From Pseudomonadota bacterium (GTDB lineage Bacteria; Pseudomonadota; Gammaproteobacteria; GCA-001735895), in the NCBI GenBank assembly GCA_022545625.1, contig JACZQS010000006.1:1-19237 (forward strand): a stretch of 19,237 nt of DNA. The letters are read 5' to 3'. Position numbers and translations under genes: made by a program. Below the pieces are notes generated by a model, which saw nothing but the letters and a program-made list of their open reading frames with translations, ran no database searches and was not told where the DNA came from. Position 1 is the first letter of the stretch, and each line of letters begins with the position of its first letter. Positions 14,703 through 19,237 of the stretch are shown in pieces.

Positions 14703-16511
14703 ATGGGATCAGCTACGATGATGGGGCGCACGGAAAAAGCCAACACGAACCGAAACGACTGGTACAACATCAGGCAAATGATGCCATTTGTCTGGGCCTA
14801 TAAAAGCAGGGTATTACTGGCCCTGGGTTGCCTGGTGATCTCGAAACTGGCTATGGTTGGCATTCCTGTGGTATTAAAATACATCGTCGATATTCTGGAT
14901 ACCGACGTTGGACAGGTAGCGACCTTACCGATAGTTTTTTTGCTCGCCTACGGCGTACTTCGCTTCATCAATTCGGGATTCAACGAATTACGCGATGTGA
15001 TATTTGCCCGCGTGCGCTATCACGCGATGAACAGCCTGTCGGTAACCACGTTGACCCACCTGCACAACCTGTCCCTGCGCTACCATCTGGAGCGAAATAC
15101 CGGAGCAATATCGAGGGATATGGAACGCGGCGCGCAAAGCATCAGTTCAATCCTGAATTACCTGGTGTTCAATATCGTTCCCACAGCAGCTGAATTAACC
15201 CTGGTGGCAGGCATCCTGTTCAGCCAGTACGACAGGCATTTTGCGATCATCATATTTCTTACCGTCGGTATATATGTCGCTTTTACCTTGATGGTAACCG
15301 AATGGCGTATGCATTTTCGACATGAGATGAACGCGCTGGACTCGAGTGCGAATGGCAGGGCAATGGATAGCCTGATGAACTACGAAACGGTCAAATACTT
15401 CAATAATGACGAACATGAAATAAGTCGCTACCGCGAGACCATGGGGCAATGGGAAGAAGCCGCAGTGAATAGTCAGAATACCATGTCATTACTCAATTTC
15501 GGCCAGGGAGGAATAATTGCTGTCGGTGTCACCGGTATCATGTACCTGGCTGCGCTTGGGGTTAGCCAGGGCAATTTAAGCCTGGGAGACCTGGTGTTGA
15601 TCAATACCATGATGTTGCAACTCTTTCTGCCTCTCAACTTTTTAGGAATTATTTACCGTGCCCTCAAATACGCGCTCGCCGATATGGATATGGTAATCAA
15701 GCTACTGCAAAAACCGATAGAAATTACCGATAGCATCGATGCCAGGCCACTGGTACTGAAAAATACTTCGGTCGAATTCAGGCAGGTTGGATTTAACTAC
15801 AACGACGATCGAACCATCCTCAGCGATATAAGTTTTAAGGTCGAAGATGGCAAAAAACTTGCAATTGTCGGCCCATCGGGAGCAGGGAAATCGACAATTG
15901 CCAGGCTTTTATTCAGGTTTTACGATATCGGCAGCGGAGAAATACTGATCAGCGGGCAAAACATCGCGAAAGTTTCGCAAAATAGCCTGCGCCAGGCGAT
16001 CGGCATAGTGCCGCAGGACACGGTGCTGTTTAACGACAGCATTATGTACAATATACGTTACGCGAAGGACGACGCTACCGAACAGGAAGTCTTTGAAGCG
16101 GCAAGACTCGCCGATATTCATGATTTCATTCAAAGCCTGCCAGATGGATACGATACCATGGTCGGTGAACGCGGCCTGAAATTATCCGGTGGAGAAAAAC
16201 AGCGCGTGGCAATAGCGCGAGTATTACTGAAAAACCCCCCGATTCTGGTATTTGACGAAGCAACCTCGAGTCTCGACAGCCAGTCGGAAAAAAATATCCT
16301 GTCGGAGTTGTATAAAATTTCCCGCAACAAAACCACCCTGGTCATTGCGCACCGGCTTTCGACAATAGTCGACGCCGATACTATTGTCGTGCTCGATGAA
16401 GGCCGCATTAAAGAGCAGGGTAGTCATGCACAACTGATGGAGATGGACGGCATCTACGCAGACCTGTGGATGATCCAGCAACGTAAAGCCCACTCGCAGG
16501 AAGCACAATAA
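14703..16511 (+). CDS. atm1: Atm1/HMT-type ABC exporter (fused permease and ATPase)
   Basis: An ABC half-transporter of 602 residues, which forms a homodimer in the inner membrane. Six membrane helices lie within about 32-325. The permease carries the Atm1-family signature NYETVKYFNNDEHEI (226-240). The ATPase domain (about 357-590) shows the A-loop Tyr in FNYNDDRTILSDIS, Walker A GPSGAGKS (390-397), the Q-loop in IGIVPQDTVLFNDS, the signature LSGGE (494-498), Walker B ILVFDEA (514-520) and the H-loop His550. Relatives export glutathione-linked sulfur or metal conjugates and contribute to iron-sulfur and heavy-metal homeostasis; the substrate here is inferred from the family. An AGGGGG lies 12 bp before the ATG at 14703; an ATG at 14718 is an alternative start. 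It ends in a strong terminator and so probably forms its own unit, unless gspN transcription reads through. Confidence 0.93.
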   Translation: MGSATMMGRTEKANTNRNDWYNIRQMMPFVWAYKSRVLLALGCLVISKLAMVGIPVVLKYIVDILDTDVGQVATLPIVFLLAYGVLRFINSGFNELRDVIFARVRYHAMNSLSVTTLTHLHNLSLRYHLERNTGAISRDMERGAQSISSILNYLVFNIVPTAAELTLVAGILFSQYDRHFAIIIFLTVGIYVAFTLMVTEWRMHFRHEMNALDSSANGRAMDSLMNYETVKYFNNDEHEISRYRETMGQWEEAAVNSQNTMSLLNFGQGGIIAVGVTGIMYLAALGVSQGNLSLGDLVLINTMMLQLFLPLNFLGIIYRALKYALADMDMVIKLLQKPIEITDSIDARPLVLKNTSVEFRQVGFNYNDDRTILSDISFKVEDGKKLAIVGPSGAGKSTIARLLFRFYDIGSGEILISGQNIAKVSQNSLRQAIGIVPQDTVLFNDSIMYNIRYAKDDATEQEVFEAARLADIHDFIQSLPDGYDTMVGERGLKLSGGEKQRVAIARVLLKNPPILVFDEATSSLDSQSEKNILSELYKISRNKTTLVIAHRLSTIVDADTIVVLDEGRIKEQGSHAQLMEMDGIYADLWMIQQRKAHSQEAQ

Positions 16512-16565
16512 TTCAGGCACTGGATTTAATGGCGCTTACTTAAGCCTCGGAAACCAACTCGCGTC

Positions 16566-16591
16566 ATTCCGGCCTCTGAGCCGGAATTTTT
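16566..16591 (+). terminator. Rho-independent terminator of the ABC exporter gene
   Basis: ATTCCGGC (16566-16573) and GCCGGAAT (16580-16587) form a perfect 8-bp stem with a CTCTGA loop, followed by TTTT. It sits 55 bp after the exporter stop. The GTCATTCCGGC...GCCGGAAT form resembles a widespread class of intergenic palindromes, so it may be a member of a dispersed repeat used as a terminator. Confidence 0.8.
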
Positions 16592-16637
16592 AAGGTACGG
16601 CTTCTCATATTTTTAAACCTGAAGATAATAAGTTCGT

Positions 16638-16643
16638 TATAAT
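16638..16643 (+). promoter_or_regulatory. Candidate -10 box of maeB
   Basis: A perfect TATAAT lies 28 bp before the maeB ATG and just after the exporter terminator, a good place for the maeB promoter. No good -35 hexamer is found 16-18 bp upstream (the region reads TAAACC), so activity may depend on an activator. A start near 16650 would give a leader of about 20 bases. Confidence 0.45.
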
Positions 16644-16671
16644 CGGTGCAACTACCGACCGAGTAACATTG

Positions 16672-18933
16672 ATGGCAGAAGAATACCGCGAAAAAGCCCT
16701 CCAGTATCATCTGAAGCCAACCCCGGGGAAACTTCGCATAGAGGCAACCACACCCCTGACATCACAACAGGACCTCGCGCTGGCATACTCGCCCGGTGTT
16801 GCTTATCCCTGTGAAGAGATCGTTGCAGATCCAATTAATGCACGCCTGTATACGGCAAAAGCAAATTTGATCGGGGTAATCACTAACGGTTCTGCCGTGC
16901 TGGGACTGGGTGATATCGGCAGTCTCGCATCAAAACCGGTGATGGAAGGCAAGGCAGTTCTGTTTAAACGATTTGCTGGAATCGATGTTTTTGACATCGA
17001 GATTGATGAAAAAGATCCGAAGCTACTGGCGCAGACTATCGAGCGGCTTGAACCGACATTCGGCGGTATTAATCTCGAGGATATCAAAGCACCCGATTGT
17101 TTTTATGTAGAAGAGTATCTACGTGAACGCCTGTCTATTCCGGTGTTTCACGATGATCAGCACGGCACTGCCATCGTTGTTGCAGCAGCAATGAAAAGCG
17201 CCCTGGCTGTCGTCGACAAGGATATTAGCCAGGTCAGACTGGTGACTTCGGGCGCCGGAGCTGCTGCCATATCATGTCTTAAACTCCTGGTGACGTTGGG
17301 GCTGGATAAAAAAAATATCATTGTCGTCGATTTAAAAGGAGTGATATACGAAGGCCGTAGCGAGTCGATGGATGAATTCAAGCAATCGTTTGCAAGCGAT
17401 ACGCCACACCGAACCCTGGCGGAGGCGATTGTCGATGCCGATATTTTCCTTGGGCTTTCGGCTGGCAACATACTCACCGCCGAGATGGTCAAATCGATGG
17501 CCAGCGATCCGATCGTATTTGCATTGGCCAACCCGACACCCGAAATTGATCCGGATCTCGCGAGGAAAACACGCAAAGACGCTATCATAGCGACCGGTCG
17601 ATCTGATTTTCCCAACCAGGTCAATAATGTCCTGTGCTTTCCTTTTCTGTTTCGCGGCGCTCTCGATGTCGGAGCGACGGAAATTAACGAGGCGATGAAA
17701 ATTGCCTGTGTCGATGCAATATCGAAATTGGCGCGTGAGGGTACGAGTGACGTGGTTGCCAATACCTACCAGGGGGAATCACTTACCTTTGGGCCGGAAT
17801 ATCTTATCCCAAAACCCTTCGATCAACGCTTAATCCTCAAGATTGCGCCCGCTGTAGCCAGGGCGGCGATGGATTCGGGTGTCGCCCTGAAGCCCATTGA
17901 AGACTGGGAAGCCTACCATCAAAAATTAAATGCTTTCGTATTCCGCTCCGGTTTGTTTATGAAACCGGTGTTCGATAAAGCCCGCGAGAACCTGCGCCGG
18001 GTAGTATTCGCCGAGGGAGAAAACTTCACCGTGTTGCAGGCCATAGACAATATTGTGCTGGAAAAACTTTGCCATCCAATTGCACTCGGTCGCCCCGGGG
18101 TAGTCAATCGGATAATCGAGGAATATGGATTGTCGATCAAGCCCGGCAGGGACTTCGAACTGCTGGATTATGACGACGACGAGGCCTTTTGGACCCTGTA
18201 CCACTCCTTAACCGAGCGTACCGGCAAAACCGAATCTGAAGCACGCGAGCTGGTTCGCAACAGTACGACGATACAGGCGGCGTTGATGGTCAAGTTGGGC
18301 AGGGCCGACACGATGATCTGCGGCACTATCGGTCGCTATCACCGCCATTTACAGCGATTACTCAGTGTCTCCCAGCAAGGCGATGGGGTCGACAGGGTTT
18401 CCGGCCTTAGCCTGCTGATATTAAGCGACTATATACTATTCATCTGCGATACCCAGGTAACCCCCGATCCGTCGGCCGAAACCCTGGCCAGGATGACGCT
18501 GAGTGCCGCCGACGAAGTACGAAGATTCGGCCTGGTGCCGAAAGTCGCCCTGTTGTCACACTCTAATTTCGGCAGTCGGGACTCGCAATCATCGATAAAA
18601 ATGCGCCGGGTTCTCGATCTGGTCAATCAACTCGATCCCGCACGGATGATCGAAGGTGAAATGCAGGCCGATTCGGCACTGGTACCGCGCATAAGAAAAG
18701 CCACTTTCCCGAATTCGAGTCTGGATGGCGTGGCAAATTTACTCATCATGCCGGATCTTGATGCGGCGAATATCACCTTCAACCTACTCAAGGCCCTGGG
18801 TGGTGGTGTGTCAGTTGGTCCGATGTTACTCGATTGCCCAATAGCGGCACACATCGTTACACCGATAACAACCGTTCGTGGATTGCTCAACATGACCGCA
18901 GTCGCTGCTGCACGTGTCGACAAAGAAAAATAA
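16672..18933 (+). CDS. maeB: NADP-dependent malic enzyme MaeB (malic enzyme plus phosphotransacetylase-like domain)
   Basis: MaeB decarboxylates malate to pyruvate with NADP reduction in the cytoplasm. The 753-residue protein has the typical two-part build. The N-terminal malic enzyme part (about 1-425) shows LAYSPGVAYPC with catalytic Tyr39, GKAVLFKR with Lys94, HDDQHGT with metal-ligand Asp (160-166), the nucleotide loop SGAGAAA (193-199), ALANPTPEI (284-292) and DFPNQVNN (312-319). The C-terminal part (about 430-753) is a phosphotransacetylase-like domain, known in E. coli MaeB to be regulatory rather than active. NADP rather than NAD is inferred from the fusion architecture. I start at the ATG at 16672; a TTG directly before it is not needed. 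A terminator and a TATAAT box lie upstream, so it is probably transcribed separately. A small membrane protein gene follows after 11 bp. Confidence 0.96.
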   Translation: MAEEYREKALQYHLKPTPGKLRIEATTPLTSQQDLALAYSPGVAYPCEEIVADPINARLYTAKANLIGVITNGSAVLGLGDIGSLASKPVMEGKAVLFKRFAGIDVFDIEIDEKDPKLLAQTIERLEPTFGGINLEDIKAPDCFYVEEYLRERLSIPVFHDDQHGTAIVVAAAMKSALAVVDKDISQVRLVTSGAGAAAISCLKLLVTLGLDKKNIIVVDLKGVIYEGRSESMDEFKQSFASDTPHRTLAEAIVDADIFLGLSAGNILTAEMVKSMASDPIVFALANPTPEIDPDLARKTRKDAIIATGRSDFPNQVNNVLCFPFLFRGALDVGATEINEAMKIACVDAISKLAREGTSDVVANTYQGESLTFGPEYLIPKPFDQRLILKIAPAVARAAMDSGVALKPIEDWEAYHQKLNAFVFRSGLFMKPVFDKARENLRRVVFAEGENFTVLQAIDNIVLEKLCHPIALGRPGVVNRIIEEYGLSIKPGRDFELLDYDDDEAFWTLYHSLTERTGKTESEARELVRNSTTIQAALMVKLGRADTMICGTIGRYHRHLQRLLSVSQQGDGVDRVSGLSLLILSDYILFICDTQVTPDPSAETLARMTLSAADEVRRFGLVPKVALLSHSNFGSRDSQSSIKMRRVLDLVNQLDPARMIEGEMQADSALVPRIRKATFPNSSLDGVANLLIMPDLDAANITFNLLKALGGGVSVGPMLLDCPIAAHIVTPITTVRGLLNMTAVAAARVDKEK

Positions 18934-18944
18934 CCGGTCCCGAT

Positions 18945-19112
18945 ATGCAATTCGTCATCATGCTACTAGCGGCACTGGCTTTGTTTCTGTACCTGACGCT
19001 GGGTGTCGCAAGAGATCCCAATAAGAAAAAATTCTTCTATCTTTACCTGCTGATAGATATCTGGTTAGGCAGTGTATTTGTATACCTGCTGGTGAGTGCT
19101 GTATTAAATTAA
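18945..19112 (+). CDS. Small two-helix membrane protein of unknown function
   Basis: A 55-residue protein that I do not recognise. It has two hydrophobic helices at about 3-20 (FVIMLLAALALFLYLTLG) and 31-54 (FYLYLLIDIWLGSVFVYLLV), joined by a short charged loop VARDPNKKKF. The positive loop would place both termini in the periplasm, with the loop in the cytoplasm. The frame is open upstream into maeB, but the ATG at 18945, 11 bp after the maeB stop, is the likely start because everything before it is out of frame with maeB and hydrophilic. No clear ribosome binding site is visible, so it may depend on maeB translation. The membrane topology and position make it a real gene more likely than not. 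A role linked to malate metabolism is only a guess. Confidence 0.6.
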   Translation: MQFVIMLLAALALFLYLTLGVARDPNKKKFFYLYLLIDIWLGSVFVYLLVSAVLN

Positions 19113-19210
19113 TAACAGCTTTATCGAGTTACGGAGCATCATTTATCTGGTGGAGAATCGTTGAATTTATTTAATTAATTAGTTTAACTAGTTTCTATAT
19201 CTCATTGTTT

Positions 19211-19231
19211 ATATTAAATATAATTTAATAT
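19211..19231. repeat. AT-only inverted repeat near the right edge
   Basis: ATATTAAAT (19211-19219) and ATTTAATAT (19223-19231) are perfect inverted copies around ATA. This lies in the 125-bp AT-rich stretch after the small membrane protein gene. It may be part of the control region of the next gene, or simply chance in AT-rich DNA. No T-run follows, so it is not a normal terminator. Confidence 0.35.
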
Positions 19232-19237
19232 CCTTGA

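Noticed and set aside
14828..15193. 121-codon + strand frame inside the ABC exporter gene
   Set aside because: It overlaps conserved permease helices of the Atm1-type protein in another frame and has no recognisable features.
17157..17762. 201-codon open frame on the - strand inside maeB
   Set aside because: It is fully antisense to conserved malic enzyme motifs, with Ser/Thr-rich translation typical of a shadow frame.
18834..18944. Long version of the small membrane protein starting inside maeB
   Set aside because: The extra 37 residues overlap maeB out of frame, are hydrophilic and Cys/Arg-rich, and would place an odd segment before a normal N-terminal membrane helix.

Overview
The window looks like chromosomal DNA of a proteobacterium, most likely a gammaproteobacterium. 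This rests on a complete gspC-to-gspN type II secretion order, a MaeB-type fused malic enzyme and a rhombosortase, a protease family known mainly from Gammaproteobacteria. All recognised genes lie on the + strand. No rRNA, tRNA, CRISPR array, insertion sequence or phage gene is visible.

Region 1 (1-2820) is a small catabolic-looking pair: a short-chain dehydrogenase (213-1025) and an NAD(P)-dependent aldehyde dehydrogenase (1312-2820). The gap between them is not empty. It holds the C-terminal part of a plant-type [2Fe-2S] ferredoxin domain (about 1110-1265), which still has the third and fourth cluster cysteines exactly 30 residues apart but has lost its N-terminal part. An oxygenase reductase or ferredoxin gene therefore probably once lay between the two dehydrogenases. 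A 289-bp AT-rich gap (2821-3109) separates this module from the next.

Region 2 (3110-14564) is one tight operon for a type II secretion system (T2SS): gspC, D, E, F, then a rhombosortase (rrtA), then gspG, H, I, J, K, L, M, N. Most junctions from gspF onward overlap by 1-41 bp, so translation is probably coupled. GspC/L/M/F with the GspE ATPase form the inner-membrane platform and motor, GspD is the outer-membrane secretin, and GspG-K are the pseudopilins. Rhombosortase is the intramembrane protease thought to process T2SS-exported proteins carrying a GlyGly-CTERM tail. Its place inside the machinery operon is the most interesting point in the window. GspO (prepilin peptidase), a GspS pilotin and GspA/B are not present and must lie elsewhere if used.

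Region 3 (14565-19237) holds an Atm1-type ABC exporter (14703-16511), preceded by a hairpin with no T-run and followed by a convincing Rho-independent terminator (16566-16591). Next is maeB (16672-18933), with a consensus -10 box upstream, followed 11 bp later by a 55-residue two-helix membrane protein of unknown function (18945-19112). The last 125 bp are AT-rich and carry an AT-only inverted repeat.
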